From Combretum micranthum (taxonomy: Eukaryota; Streptophyta; Magnoliopsida; Myrtales; Combretaceae): 64,000 nt of DNA. A program made the translations under genes and the position numbers. The stretch spans positions 57,144-121,143 of the forward strand of contig JAMXBD010003414.1 of NCBI GenBank assembly GCA_024138025.1, written 5' to 3'. Positions within the stretch are counted from its first letter, which is position 1, and each line of letters starts with the position of its first letter. Positions 23,883-36,167 of the stretch are shown piece after piece. The notes beneath the pieces were generated by a model. It was not told the DNA's origin. It saw nothing but the letters and a program-made list of their open reading frames with translations, and did no database searches.

Positions 23883-26308
23883 GGGCATCTTGAAAATAAA
23901 AAAGTTAGGTTACATATATGAACTTAGATTGTGTAGTACACAAATTATATAATCATTGGAGACTTTATATTATTTAAGTTCAAAACCAATTTTACTATTT
24001 AGTAGGGGATATTGATTATCTACGATTCTAATAAATTTTGGGAAATCACATCCCTTAATTGTGTCTAAATAAAATTATTATCATATAAAGTTAGTAAGTA
24101 AATAGATTATTATAATCTCTAACTTATAAGACAATGTTTATATTGTGGGTACACACGTGATATGATAACTCCAGAATAATCCTATTATGCTAGTGTTAAA
24201 GTCGTGACAATAAGGGAAATGAGATTTTGAATAGATTAAATGTTTATTTCATCATAATTTTTTTCAATATTTATTTATCTATTTTTTTCACTTTTGAATT
24301 TGGAGGAGTCGTCCACTTTTTTTGCCATAGTAGTTGTCCACTTCATTTGGTTAAATTTCGTGCCGTGAATCTTGGAGCGATTAGATAATTAGCAATGACC
24401 ACTTGCTAGTCAAAAAGCCAGTCATCGACATTGGTTTTTACATATTACTAAGGAAGAAAAAGGACCAGTCAGTCACCTTCTGCGGACGTTCCGCTCATCT
24501 GTCTACATAGTTCATTGGATTCACCCCGTGAAACATTTTATGAATTCAAAGAAAATTCTCGTAAAGCTCTTGTCATTTTTTTTTTTTTTTCATTTGATGT
24601 GAGGCTTTAAAAATTGAAGGTTTAATTACAAGTATATCGTTTTATGTTTTTTTTCTTTTAAATTATACCTAAAATTAAGTATGCGATTCTCAAATTATTT
24701 GAATTTTACATTTCGAGACTTTATTTTGTTATTTTAATATTGAATAAAATAACTAAGAAATATGATATAGCTAAGGCTTGTTTGGACTTATATGGTGCCC
24801 AAAAGTTGAAGTGGATTCCGCTAAAAGTATACATAAATAGCTTATTTCATCCAAGCTTGTGTATGGAACAAGCTTTTTTCATAGTCCAAGCAGCCACAGC
24901 CTAGAAGGGGAAACCAGTTATCCTTTTTGTGTTTCAAGAGAGTTCCTCACGTAGGTACGTAATATACCAAGATTTTCATTTTCTTCTTTTATTTTCTTTT
25001 CTTTCATTTTTTATCCTTAATTGTAATTGATTTTTTCAGCTTTTCATGTCCATAGTAATTGACTTTTAGTTTTATAGATGTCATACCGCTTTAAAGTAAG
25101 GGTGAATTTTATTCTGGGTAGAACTCATCTTGAGTCTTCTGTCTTCTTATTGAAGCCTAATATAAAATTAAGTTTTTCCGAAAATATTTTGTCTATTGTT
25201 TGGATTGTCTGTTTTTCATCTGTATCTGTATCTTTTTTAAAATGATATGTGTAAATATATCCGATTTACATCTAAATTTTATCTATATTGTTCTATTTGA
25301 TCTTTTGATGAGAACTGTCAACTTTTTTTTATCTATATCTATTTCTTGATAAATAATTTGTTAGCAAAAAGTTTGAAAAAGTGTCTGTATCTACCCGAAA
25401 AAAGCCTTCCACGAAATATCTACTGTATTATTGCGATAGCAAATCATCTGGTTTTATTTTATTTTCATTATTTTATTTTGTTTTATTTTATTTTATTTAT
25501 TTATTGCGGGTTAGCACACGAAACATGGGCAACATTAACCATGATGCTGAGAATTCAGTGCATGTTGTGGAGTTAGTTTCCTCATCTTTGCTTCCTTTTG
25601 ATTTTCCTTTTCATTATTGAATTGCGCTTTTGGTTTGTAAGGTTTACAGAAATGAGTTTTCCTTTCTTTTTTTTTTTTTTTTTTGGATATAGTTTACAGA
25701 AAAGTACTTTATGTGAAAATCGAGCTATTTTCATAATCGAAAATTCCCAAAAAAAAAAAAAGAGAATACAGATGAGCCGCTGGAATCCTATGGTTCATAC
25801 AATTTTCTACTTGCAATATCATATAACCTTGATGTTTGTAAAAGATGTGACTGCCACAAGAAAATTGTTTTAATTTACTGATTTCCGTTAACACTTACTA
25901 CCATCTTGGTTAATATTTTTTCTCCATTACAATGAAGAGGAATGTTCATACAAGAGCAGTTATTGCTCTAATTAAACACGGACTATTGAGGTGCTCGTGG
26001 CTCAATTATTGTTGCATAATATTGGAAAGGACATTAATAACTAAAATTATCCTTAATTGCAAATGGGTACTTTTTGGAACCTACTTTATGCACACACACA
26101 CATATATAGATATCTATTATTTGTTACATTTAAAATTGAACATGATTGTCAAAAGTAGCGGCCCCTACCCAATGGGATAAGATGGTGGCTTGTGATGGGA
26201 TGAAGAGGTCCACCCACATCATCTCAATGATCAAACATATCAGTTTAAAAATCAAACCTAATCTCACTTCGAGTTATACTTGTATTATATTTTTCATAGC
26301 AACGATAG
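23883..26308. other. Host flank upstream of the CNGC locus, no gene identified
   Basis: Single-copy-looking AT-rich DNA after the end of E4. It contains poly-T runs (near 24578 and 25670), a poly-A run (near 25748) and scattered short open frames without recognisable domains. A small ATG-led frame at 25525 (MGNINHDAENSVHVVE) could be a first exon of the host gene, but nothing confirms it. Confidence 0.5.
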
Positions 26309-26319
26309 TAATTTATCCT

Positions 26320-27036
26320 GACATGGAAATGATTCAATTCCAAATTGAGAATCATATAAGAATCATCACCGATGGTTCTAGAACCGACTACAAAACTGCC
26401 GATTTCACAATTCTTAGGTCATTCTTTGGCCTAAAACAGGTGGAATCATCCATTGAAAAGAGAAGAAAAATAAAAAATAATATTAAATATATAATTATTA
26501 ATATTTAAATTATTTCATATAAATAGTAAAATTTATGACTTATTTACAATATTTAATATGCTATTATCAACAACACAAATAAACATAACTTAAAATTATA
26601 TATAATTAGTTTAAATAAACTTTTCCTAAAAGAAAATTTATTTTCTTAAAATGTGAGACTATTTTTTGTATTGTAATTTTTTTTATATTTTAAAGTATTT
26701 TACAATATCATATACTAACTATAATTGATATTGAATGTGTTTGTATACATATAAATGTGCATTCTAAATAATTTTTTAAAAATTTGGTTAAATAATTTAA
26801 TATCTTTAGATCTAATAATTATTTTGACTTTAAAATTTATTTTATTAAAAATTAAATTTTATTTTTTATTTTTTTTTTAAAAGATGGTTTCATGGTTCCA
26901 AAATTAGAACTGGGAACTAGCAGTTCCATGGAACTGGACCGAAACCTTAGGAGACAGTTCTGATTTCTTAATTTTAAGACATGGAATCGACGGTTCTGAT
27001 TTCAGTTCGATTCGGTTCAAGAACTGTGACGATGTC
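26320..27036. mobile_element. Candidate non-autonomous hAT-like DNA element
   Basis: Both ends carry GGTTC/GAACC-rich words (ggttctagaaccga on the left, tcggttcaagaactg on the right), as in many plant hAT-related elements. The ends begin GACATGG and, read from the right on the other strand, GACATCG, a short imperfect inverted repeat. An 11-bp direct repeat taatttatcct flanks it (26309-26319 and 27037-27047). That word also occurs a third time at 27064, which weakens it as a target duplication; hAT duplications are normally 8 bp. No transposase is seen. Confidence 0.35.
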
Positions 27037-27368
27037 TAATTTATCCTAAGACGATGGCAGGCTGTAATTTATCCTCATATTTTTGTTTCTAGATGATCGT
27101 AACATTCAAGACTGTTGGTGCTTATGATATAATAAAACTATGGATGTTTATGCCTTTAAAAATTGATGTAAAAAATCAAAAATATTGTGTTGCATATAAT
27201 TTTAATAACCATTCCCAAATCCTTAAAGATGTTACGTTTGCTTAGTTGAGGTGCTGCATCAACATGCATTACCATCGTTTTTTTTTTTTTTTTTTTTGGT
27301 CATAAACGAGAGATATTTATACATATTAACCATTGTCATATACAAAAGAGGACGTTGACTCAAGCGGG

Positions 27369-27935
27369 TCAACAAACATATTGTCTAAATTGAGTAGCTT
27401 CTGGAGATGGGAATGGGAGGTTACACCACCAATCCGTAAGACACATCTCTCTCCTTGTCATAGAAGCTACCCAGTCAGCTACTCTGTTAGCTTTCCTAGG
27501 AGTATGAGAAATAGAAAAAATATTTGGTGTAGCTATTAGATAGCTCTTGATTTTAGCTAGATAGGGTTTTGTTGCCCAGTGCACCTTGGATTTATTTCCC
27601 AAACAAGCATTGACAATAGAAAGACAATCGGATTCCAGTTGCACCTTTTCCAAACCCATATCTAAAGCAAAATCAATTCCTATCATGACAGCTTTGCCTT
27701 CAATTTTCTCTGCAGTGATCCCCGTACATAGCAACGACCTGCCACAAATTAACTTTCCCCAATGATCTCTTGCCACCACACCTACTGCTGCCGTCTCTCT
27801 TCCAGATGTCCACGAGGCGTCCACATTGATTTTTACAACCATGGGTGAGGGTTTTGTCCAGCTCTCTCTTCCATTTACCACAGCTTCAATTCTCTCACTT
27901 GGATCTTCTGTCTTGGGTTTAAGATCCCTAACCAA
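27369..27935 (-). pseudogene. LINE ORF2 C-terminal RNase H domain
   Basis: A 188-residue open stretch with the plant LINE RNase H pattern: KINVDASW (first catalytic Asp), GVVARDHWGKL, KIEGKAVMIGIDFALDMG (catalytic Glu region), QLESDCLSIVNA (second Asp) and a final SHTPRKANRVADWVA with the last Asp. It would remove RNA from the RNA/DNA hybrid during LINE integration. It is open to its natural end near the poly(A) tail but cut off from the rest of ORF2 by the LTR element, so it is a fragment. The same domain occurs in the second LINE at 51904-52359. Confidence 0.88.
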
Positions 27936-28172
27936 TGTTTGTGCGTGGCTCAGGACCCTTAGCGGCTCAATTTTTTCCCTTCAAACACTGCTTTACATCT
28001 CTCCACCCAGATGCACCAAGCTATTGCTCTGATTTGTACCTCCATCTCCTTTGCTAATTGTAGACACCCAATTTTTGCCCAATTAATTAAGGCTTAAAAT
28101 TTAATTAAACTCATTTTTTTTCAAAAGCCTTAAGTATTGATGAAATTGGCTAAGTGATCAAGGCACAGGCCA

Positions 28173-28250
28173 AATGGCCTGTTGGTTAAACACATTGACT
28201 CACACACATACTCAAGCTCAATGACACAAGTTCAAACCCTAGCAAAGGCA
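28173..28250 (+). promoter_or_regulatory. tRNA-like segment with A-box- and B-box-like motifs in U3
   Basis: tggcctgttggttaaacac resembles the D-arm/A-box part of plant Leu/Ser tRNAs (TGGCCGAGTGGTTAAGG), and agttcaaaccct (28229-28240) resembles the B box. The 3' LTR has the same segment (B box 36339-36350) and E1 has a diverged version. Pol III use is not shown. Confidence 0.45.
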
Positions 28251-28672
28251 AAATTTTGTCTTTTTATCATCTCATTATTTTTGCCTTTGCATCTTCCTCA
28301 AATGTGACTTTTTGCCTTACTTTGCATCAGTTTTTAACTGACAAGACATCATTGATTGTCAAAATTGATGATGGAATTGCAAAGTGGTTATAGAATATGA
28401 AAGATTAGTGCAAAAAACAACCCAAAAGTCACAAAATTCAATTTATAAAGCATTCAATTGCACATGAATGAGGAGTTACAGACATTGATGAAATTGGACA
28501 ATTAATCTATCCACATTGGATGAATCTGACATGGAATATGAAGGATCAATCATCAATTCATCGGTTAAGAATGAATCAAGCCCAAATTTTTGGTTAAATT
28601 CATGGAAAAACAAAGAGGCAAAAAATGATTCATTTTCGAAACTGTTTGAAACGTAAAATTGAGCTTGCAACC

Positions 28673-28680
28673 TATAAATA
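28673..28680 (+). promoter_or_regulatory. TATA box of the 5' LTR
   Basis: TATAAATA in the context aacctataaataggagg; repeated at the same place in the 3' LTR (36781-36788). Transcription would start about 30 bases downstream. Confidence 0.65.
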
Positions 28681-29191
28681 GGAGGTCCTAGGAGCAAAAG
28701 GCACAAGTCAATTTCAAGAAAACACATATATAACCATATCAATTCGAGATTCTCGAATTTAGAAGAAAAATTCGAATTTTTCAAATTCGAAGTGATTGAA
28801 TCGAATTTGATCAAAATTGAGTGTGTTAGGAATGTTAGAAACCTAATTTTGATGTTTTAGTGTGCTTGGATTTGATCAAATTGATCAAATTAACCTCTTA
28901 ATTTTTTTTTTAATTTTTCGGATTTGCGCCGCCGTACAACCACCGCCGGAACCGCCCCTTGCCGCCGTTCTGAGTGAATGCCACCACCACCAAAGGACGC
29001 GCCACCACCATAGGAGTCGGGCCGACAAGCTTTCAGCTACCGAGGACCACCGGAGCCGCCGGCATCCGCCCCGAAAAGTCGCGTCATCGTCTTCTTCACC
29101 CGCCGGAGCTCGAGATCCGACCCGAAGATCCGAATCCAACCCGGTCGGTCATCGGTCAACGGTCGTCGGTCATCGGTCAACGGTCAACTCT

Positions 29192-29515
29192 GATCAGACG
29201 GTCCAGATTTCATCAGGCAGATCAGACGGTCCAGATTTGATCAAGCAGATCAACGGCCTAGATTTCATCAGGCAGATCAGACGGTCCAGATTTGATCAAG
29301 CAGATCAACGGCTCAGATTTGATCAAGCAGATTAGACGGTCCAGATTTGATCAAGCAAATCAGTGGCCCAGATTTCATCAAGCAGATCAGACGGCCCAGA
29401 TTTAATCATCACGATCAACGCCCCAGATTTGGTCAATTCGATCAGACGATCAGGATCAGTCAACGCGATCGACGCTCTAGATCTCGTCCGCTTCATCCGA
29501 CGGTCCAGGTTAATC
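29192..29515 (+). repeat. 27/28-bp subrepeats in 5' LTR (about 11-12 copies)
   Basis: Alternating 28-bp (gatcagacggtccagatttg...) and 27-bp (gatcaacggcccagatttc...) units, decaying at the right end. Confidence 0.9.
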
Positions 29516-30650
29516 CGCATTATTTTATTATATTTTTATTATATAATTAATTTCGAAAAATAATAAAAAATAGCAAAAAATAGTAAAAAATTCATAAAAA
29601 TTCATAAAAAATTCAGAAAAATTCAAAAAAATACAAAAAAATCCAGAAAAATATAAATAATTATTTTTTATATAAATTTATTTTTTTGATATTTTTGATA
29701 TTTTTTTGAATATTTTTAGTATGTATTTATACATAAATTGCTTTTAGAAAATGCATATTTAATGCATGAAAAATAATTTTAATATATTGTAAATTATTCC
29801 GGATATATTGTGAATTTATGTGATGATTCTTTTTAAAAAAAATAAAATAAAATAAAATAAAAATAAAAAATATATAATAAATAAACAAATAAATAAAAAT
29901 GATAAAATTGGATTTTCCAAAACCAAATTTTTTAAAAAAAATAAAATAATAAAAAATGATTTTTGGACTTAGAAAAATATATTTTCATGAAATGAAAATC
30001 AATCGATTAGATCATAGGATCATCAAAAATGATTTTTTATGAAAATTCAAAATTTAATGAACTTAAATTGAGAATAGTTCAAAAATTAAAATTGATCAAC
30101 AAATTAAAGTTCTTTTTAAAAGAACTACGTTTTGTCTGATCTCGATTAGCGAGTACGTAGGCACCTACGGGGCGACATTAAAAATGAAAAAAATGTTTTT
30201 TGTTTTTATTGTGAATAAATATTTTGTAAATATAAGATGTTTTGTTGATATTCATATTCTAAAAAGAAAAACAAAAAATGTGACTTGTAAATTTTTTATT
30301 TGAATTTTTGAGCATATAAAGGATAGATTATAAATTTGAAATTCCAAAAGTGGTGGTAACCAATTTGGTTTTAATAGGTTAGCCCCCGAATCCATGATAT
30401 CTGGTTTTAAAAGTTTGGTTTTTAAATCAAATTTCGCAGACTAGTAGCTAAGTTAGGATCAACCGACTCATTGATCCTAGCTTTTATTTTTTCCCGATTT
30501 TATACGGGTGGCGACTCTAAAAAGTTTTCAAAAATTAAAATTTCTTTTAACCCCTAGTCGAGGATTCATGTTAAATGGGTTCGGGTTTAATGTGAATCGG
30601 GTTAGGAGAAATGAACCAGATAAGTGGAAAAAAATCCAGGCTCGACAGCT

Positions 30651-30668
30651 TGGCGACTCCACTGGGGA
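30651..30668 (+). other. Primer binding site of the non-coding element
   Basis: TGGCGACTCCACTGGGGA begins three bases after the 5' LTR. This form resembles the PBS of Tat/Ogre-type plant elements, described as complementary to tRNA-Arg. Place and orientation make the role secure; the exact tRNA is from memory of the family. Confidence 0.75.
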
Positions 30669-31049
30669 CGCCTAAATTTTTTTTAAAAAAGAGAGGGCTC
30701 CACTTTGGAATTTTAAATTTTAAATTTATCCTTGCTCAATTTTTGTGAATATATAATTCTTGTGTATTATTTATTGAATAATTGTTTTGTAAATATATAC
30801 TAACCTTGCAGGTATGTAAAATAGAAGGCAAAGATTGATTGTTTGTTTATTTATTTTATTTGCATTTGCATTAGCATGATTGTGTGCTAGATACGGTCGT
30901 ACCAGGGTCGTCTTAAGAGCCTAAGCGAGGAGGACGAAGTAAGGTCCGGGGGCTGTGGCTTTCCACCCTCTAGATCAAGAAATGTCCTCCCACTCCGGTT
31001 TAGTACCACTAAATCGGGGAACCTATAGAACCTCACCAAATCATGCATT

Positions 31050-31630
31050 CATTAACATGGGATTTTGACCAAACTTTTCAAAAAAAATGGAGTTTTTTCT
31101 TCCAAAAAATTTTTTTCAAAAAATAAAAAATTTTTCAAAAAGTCCACTAAATTTTTTTAAAGTGGAGTTGTTTCTTTCCTAAAAAAGAAGTTTTCAAAAA
31201 TCAAACATTTTTTTTTTTAGTAAATAAAATTTTAGATTGAAATGGTTTTTTAAACCTTTATTTTTTAAAAAAAAAATAATACCACTTCAAGTAAAGTTTT
31301 TTTGTCATTATCCCCATTGGCATGGATAGTGACTAATTTTTTTTTCTCAAATGGAGTCTTGATTAATTTGTTATTTGTTTTTTAAAAAAAGAAGATTTTC
31401 AAAAAAAATGATTTTTTCATCAAATTCCAACAAAACTTTTTCACCAAAACTTTCAGGGTTCCTTATCTCCATTTATATGGATAGTGACCAAAATTTTTTT
31501 TAAAAAATGGAGTTTTTTTTTTTTGCTTTTAAAAAAAAAAAGGTTTTCAAAAAAAAAAAATAATTTTCATCAACTCCAGCAAAATTTTTTCATCAAATTT
31601 TCAAGGTCATTATCCCCAATTGCATCTGTA
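31050..31630 (+). repeat. Internal array, about 150-bp period
   Basis: The words ttatccccattggcatggat and atggatagtgaccaa, followed by T runs and atggagtttt, recur near 31306, 31460 and 31608, with an earlier decayed copy near 31050. Confidence 0.6.
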
Positions 31631-31639
31631 TGCTTGCAT

Positions 31640-32910
31640 CTTTGCATTTTTTTTAAGAAAAAAATAAAATAAAATAAAAATGTGTACAGTAGACTTGTAA
31701 ATACTCATAGAGTAAATTTTGTCCACCTATAGTTATAGGTCCTCTCCAATCAAAATTACCTTTGTCATATGTATTCCTCTCCCTTGTCTTCAGGATAATC
31801 ATCCCTGTAAAAATCAACCCCCATTTGAATTCCTTTCAAAAGAAAAAGGGGGGTCTTTTTGTTCCACTATTCTTGTAAAATAATTTTTGCCTTAAAGAAA
31901 AAAGAAAAAAGAATTATTTTTGTAAATTCTTTTTCCACTTTAGGATAAATAATCATTTTCAAACATTCTTTCTTTTTTTTTGAAGATTTTTTAAAATAAA
32001 AAGTGAGAACAAAAAGTTGTTGTCAAAAAAAAAAAAAAGAGAATAAAAGTTTTTCAAACTTGTTCTCCAACAATTTTTTTTTAAGAAAAAAATGAAATTG
32101 TTTTCCAACAAATGAGAAAGAGAATAAAGTTATTTTCAAAAAATAAAAATAATAAAAAAATTAAAAAGAAGAATGTTTCAAAATTGTTACCCCAATGATC
32201 ATTCATTTTAAGCTAAAGGCAAATGAAATCAAAATTAGGGGCAACCAAAAGGACTTTACCAATTAGGGGCATTTGTTGAAAAGATAAACCCAAATGGGGC
32301 ATTTAGTTAAATATCTTGAGGCAATAAAAATGGATGATTGTAAGCCAAAAATATCTCACTAAAAATGATTGCCTAAGATGAAAAGAGGCAAACTTAATCC
32401 CAAACACTACCCTACACACTAAGAGTGGAGTGAATTGTGAGAGATAAAATGGACTCATTCCTTAAAGGAGGTCTAGTTTGAATTTGATACATAGGTCAAA
32501 GTGACATTAGGCATTCATTTCAAAGTCCTAAACACATTATCCTTTGTTAACCCATTTGAGCCTATTAAGGAAGAATTTTTTAAAATTAAGCCCTGTCAAG
32601 AACCACCCTACATTAGGGTACCCCACAACGGGGCAATTTGGAGGTCAGGGTCATTATCAAGGAGAAAAAGGATTAATTTATATGCACTTGCCTAGTTGCA
32701 TCAATTCAAGAGTAGTCAATTGACATAAATAAATCATTTCCTTTGAAAGGAAGAAGAGTTTCTATCCCAAACCATACACAATCCATATACTTTGAGCTAT
32801 AAGCTATCCAATGGAAAAAATACAAATCACCTTGCAAAAGAAGAAAAAAAAGGGATACATGAATAAAGTGCCAAAAAAAAAATGAAAAAAAAATGAAGAA
32901 TAGCCAAGCA
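31640..32910 (+). other. Non-coding internal stretch of the LTR element
   Basis: A-rich and T-rich runs with short single-copy blocks. I find no domain-bearing reading frame; the longest open frames are low-complexity or under 85 residues. Confidence 0.6.
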
Positions 32911-33240
32911 AGGTGATTAAACCAAGAAATTACAAGCACATGCTCAAAGTTCAAAGCCCATCAAAACACAAGGTCCAAAATTTATATCATGGACCCACCC
33001 ACAATTCCACCCTGATGGAAGACAATCACACAAGCACATGCTCAAAGTTCAAAGCCCATCAAAACACAAGGTCCAAAATTATATATGGACCCACCCACAA
33101 TTCCACCCTGATGGAAGACAATCACACAAGGTGATCATACCCAAACACTGGGGGCACATGCTGAAAGTTCAAAGCCCATAAAACACAAGGTCCAAAATCT
33201 ATATTATGGGCCCATACACAATTCCATCCTTTAGAGACTC
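32911..33240 (+). repeat. Internal array, 98-120-bp period (3 copies)
   Basis: The block gcacatgctcaaagttcaaa...acaaggtccaaaat...gacccacccacaattcca recurs from 32936, 33034 and 33154. The third copy is preceded by a spacer related to the sequence before the first. Confidence 0.85.
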
Positions 33241-34235
33241 TTTGGATCAAAGGAGTTGATTTATTAATGCTCTTGAAACTAGGAATAAGTGCATATTCAA
33301 GTTTTCCTTAAGGGTTCTTGACTTGTAAACCCGGGATGTGTTGAAAAATTTTCAAAAAAAAAAAAAAGCCTTTATGAAATATCTCTTTTTGATTAAAGCC
33401 AACAACCAAAACCCACATTACAGTCCAAAAAAGACCTAATAGATTGACCAAAGTGTGTCACTTGCAAGCCGGACCATAATTTTTGGAATCCGAGTCAAAT
33501 GTGTGAAAATAAGCCTAAGAGAGTGTAAGGAAGTCCTCTTTGATTAGGTAACTTAAAATAAGATAACCAACCTTGGTGTAAGAATCATCCCAGGGGCATG
33601 AAATCATTTGCCCCAATTTGAAAGAAGTCTGCCTCAGGGTTAGGAATTAATTGCCCCAAAGTTGGAAACAATGCCCCAATTTTCAAATTAATGTCCTAAA
33701 AGAAAAACTTTGCCCCCAATGATTAAAATTTTTCAATAAAAGACCTTAGGTGGTTAATAGTGAAGCCTTAGGCTGAAAAAAAAAATGAGTGATCAATGGG
33801 GCAAACCCTATTTATGATTATTTTTACCTGTTGGTAACTTTAAAAAAAAAGTTGGAATTCAAAAAAAAAAAAAAGGAAACTTTTTACCTTTAAAAGGTCC
33901 AAGAAAAGAAGGAATTTCTTCCAAAAAAATAAAATAAAAAAAAGTTTTTTCCAAATATCTGAAAAGTAATAAAAAATAAAAAAAAGAGAAAATAAGTTTT
34001 CTTCATTAAAAGTAAAAAAAATTGCCTTTGGTTTAAATTTTTAAATAAAAGAATAAAAAAAACTTTGAAAAAAAAAAAAAAAAAAGGGGCATAAGGTTTT
34101 GGTTTTTAAAAGAAAAAAAATTCTCAAAGGTTTTCTTAAAAATTTTCAATGAAAAAAGGGGAAGAATTTCCCACATTAAAAAATTAGCCAAAAAAAAAAA
34201 ATTCAGGCTACGGTTTTCAAAACTTGATTTTCAAG
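33241..34235 (+). other. Non-coding internal stretch between arrays
   Basis: A-rich homopolymer tracts and short single-copy blocks with repeated gcccc-aat words near 33600-33720. No domain-bearing frame. Confidence 0.55.
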
Positions 34236-34239
34236 TTTA

Positions 34240-34500
34240 AGTTTTAGGATCACCTGCTCAAAGGAGCGTCATCCTATTTGTTTAAGTTTTAGGATCGATT
34301 GCTCAAAAAAGCGTCATCCTGTCTGTTTAAGTATTAGGGTCACCCGCTCAAAGGAGCGTCATCCTACCTTTCAATCTTTAGGATTATATGCCCAAAGGAG
34401 CATCATCCTATTTCTTCAGCATCAGGATAGTCTGCTCAAGGGAGCGTTGTCTTATTTTTTCAATCTTAGGATCGTATGAGCTTCATCCTATTCTCAAATT
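34240..34500 (+). repeat. Internal array, 44-45-bp period (about 6 copies)
   Basis: Units of the form aggatcacctgctcaaaggagcgtcatccta, then a T-rich link. Decay increases to the right. Confidence 0.85.
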
Positions 34501-34635
34501 GAGAATCGCCAACTCAAGGAAGTGTTGTGCTGCCTTGTCAAGTTGTAAGTTTTAGGCCAGCTCAAGAGCGCCTTAACAAGTCGAGTGTCAGCTCGAGAAG
34601 CGCACTAATGTTAAAACCAAACGCCAGTTCATAGG

Positions 34636-35150
34636 GTACGTTTGAACCAAGTTTTCCAGAAGAAAGAAAAACTTGAAGCCCATCCAAGTTTTCAAAACAA
34701 GTCTTCAAAAAAAAAAAAGAAAAAAGAAAACTAAAACTTGAAGCCCATCCAAGTTTTCAAAACAAGTCTTCAGAAAAAAAAAAAAGAAAAAGAAAAACTT
34801 GAAGCCCATCCAAGTTTTCAAACCAAGTTTTCCAGAAGAAAGAAAAACTTGAAGCCCATCCAAGTTTTCAAAACAAGTCTTCCAAAAAAAAAAGAGAGAA
34901 AGAAAAACTTGAAGCCCATCCAAGTTTTCAAACCAAGTCTTCCAAAAAAAAAAAAGAGAAAGAAAAACTTGAAGCCCATCCAAGTTTTCAAATCAAGAGA
35001 AAGAAAAACTTGAAGCCCATCCAAGTTTTCAAACCAAGTTTTCCAAAAAAAAAAAAAAAAAAAAAAAAGAAAAACTTGAAGCCCATCCAAGTTTTCAAAG
35101 CAATTTTTCGAAAAAAAAAAATGCTTGAAGCCCATCCAAGTCTCCCAAAA
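34636..35150 (+). repeat. Internal array with cttgaagcccatccaagttttc core (about 9 copies)
   Basis: A conserved core of about 30 bases is separated by variable poly-A tracts, giving spacings of 42-67 bases. It produces Phe-rich and Lys-rich false frames on both strands. Confidence 0.9.
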
Positions 35151-35184
35151 AAGAAAACAGATTCAAGTTTTCCAAAAAAGAAAA

Positions 35185-35345
35185 AACAAGTCCCTAAGTG
35201 GATTAGAAAAAACCAAGTCCCTAAGTGGATCAGAAAAAACCAGTTCTCCAAGTGGATCAGAAAAACCAAGTCCCCAAGTGGATCAGAAAAAACCAAGTCC
35301 CTAAGTGGATCAGAAAAAAAACCAAGTCCCCAAGTGGATTGAAAA
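35185..35345 (+). repeat. Internal array, about 26-30-bp period (6 copies)
   Basis: Units caagtccctaagtggatcag plus an A run. Confidence 0.88.
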
Positions 35346-35394
35346 ATCACAAGTACCCCTCAGTCTAGACTCGACAGATAGTCTAGTACTGACT

Positions 35395-35740
35395 AAACAC
35401 AAAATCCATACTTTCAAGATGAAGACAAAATTCAAAAATCCATCCACTAAAGATGGTGATCAAGACAGAATTCAGAAATTCATTCACTCAAGATAGTGAT
35501 CAAGACAAAATTCAGAAATCTATCCAAAATAGTGATCAAGACAGAATTTAGAAATTCATCCACTTAAGATAGTGATCAAGACAAAATTCAGAAACCCATC
35601 AATTGAAGATGGTAATCAAGACAAAATTCAGAAATTCATTCGCTCAAGATGGTGATCAAGACAGAGTTCAGAAATCCATCCACTAGAAGAATATGATCAA
35701 GACAGAAGTTAGAAATCCATCCATTCCAGATGGAAACTAA
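35395..35740 (+). repeat. Internal array, about 45-bp period (7-8 copies)
   Basis: Units gtgatcaagacagaattcag followed by aaatccatccactcaagat-like sequence; one unit is shortened. Confidence 0.85.
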
Positions 35741-36025
35741 AGCCCATTGGTCCGACAAATGACCAAACCGAAGCCCATTGGTCCGGCAAATGACCAAACC
35801 AAAGCCCATTGGTCCGGCAAATGACCAAACCAAAGCCCATTGGTCCGGAAAATGACCAAACCAAAGCCCATTGGTCCGGCAAATGACCAAACCAAAGCCC
35901 ATTGGTCCGGCAAATGACCTAACCAAAGCCCATAGGTCCGGCAAATGACCTAACCAAAGCCCATAGGTCCGGCAAATGACCTAACCAAAGCCCATAGGTC
36001 CGGCAAATGACATAACCAAATCTCA
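35737..36025 (+). repeat. Internal array, 31-bp period (9 copies)
   Basis: Nearly exact units aaagcccattggtccggcaa plus atgaccaaacc. The last copies share a cattgg to catagg change, showing stepwise duplication. Confidence 0.93.
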
Positions 36026-36154
36026 AAGTCTAAACTCGACAGATAGTTTAGCACAAGATAAAAATCTCCTTAAATAAAATTTGGAAGGAGAAGCTAAGCA
36101 AAAATTGGTTATCTTTTTGTCTTTGTGGCAAAAGTTTTGTTCAAACTTTACCAC

Positions 36155-36167
36155 AAAGAGGGGCAGC
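36155..36167 (+). other. Polypurine tract of the non-coding element
   Basis: AAAGAGGGGCAGC abuts the 3' LTR start. Confidence 0.8.

Larger units (their letters stand above)
28059..30647 (+). repeat. 5' LTR of the non-coding element
   Basis: It starts TGTAGACACCC and ends GGCTCGACA. In order it holds a tRNA-like segment in U3, a TATA box, a GC-rich leader (28925-29170), 27/28-bp subrepeats (29192-29515) and a long A-rich U5. The GC-rich leader gives Pro/Arg-rich false frames. Confidence 0.93.

Noticed and set aside
25525..25620. ATG-led frame MGNINHDAENSVHVVE as first exon of the CNGC gene
   Set aside because: No match to known CNGC N-termini, and the splice donor is uncertain. Mentioned only as a possibility in the flank entry.
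25655..25765. T17 run and A12 run about 80 bases apart that could form a hairpin
   Set aside because: Homopolymer runs are common in this DNA, and the flanking bases do not pair.
28862..29335. Pro/Arg-rich open frames up to 157 residues, also at 36944-37304
   Set aside because: They lie in the GC-rich leader and subrepeats of the two LTRs, run in several frames and both strands at once, and match no domain. They follow base composition, not selection.
34705..35350. Phe-rich and Lys-rich open frames of 90-120 residues on both strands
   Set aside because: Produced by the tandem array with poly-A spacers; frames change when A-tract length changes.
35636..35944. 102-residue repetitive frame on the minus strand
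   Set aside because: The 31-bp array read through; 31 is not a multiple of three, so the repeat peptide cycles through all frames.
35737..36025. Regular 31-bp repeats that could suggest a CRISPR array
   Set aside because: There are no unique spacers, the units are directly abutting, and the context is a plant LTR element.
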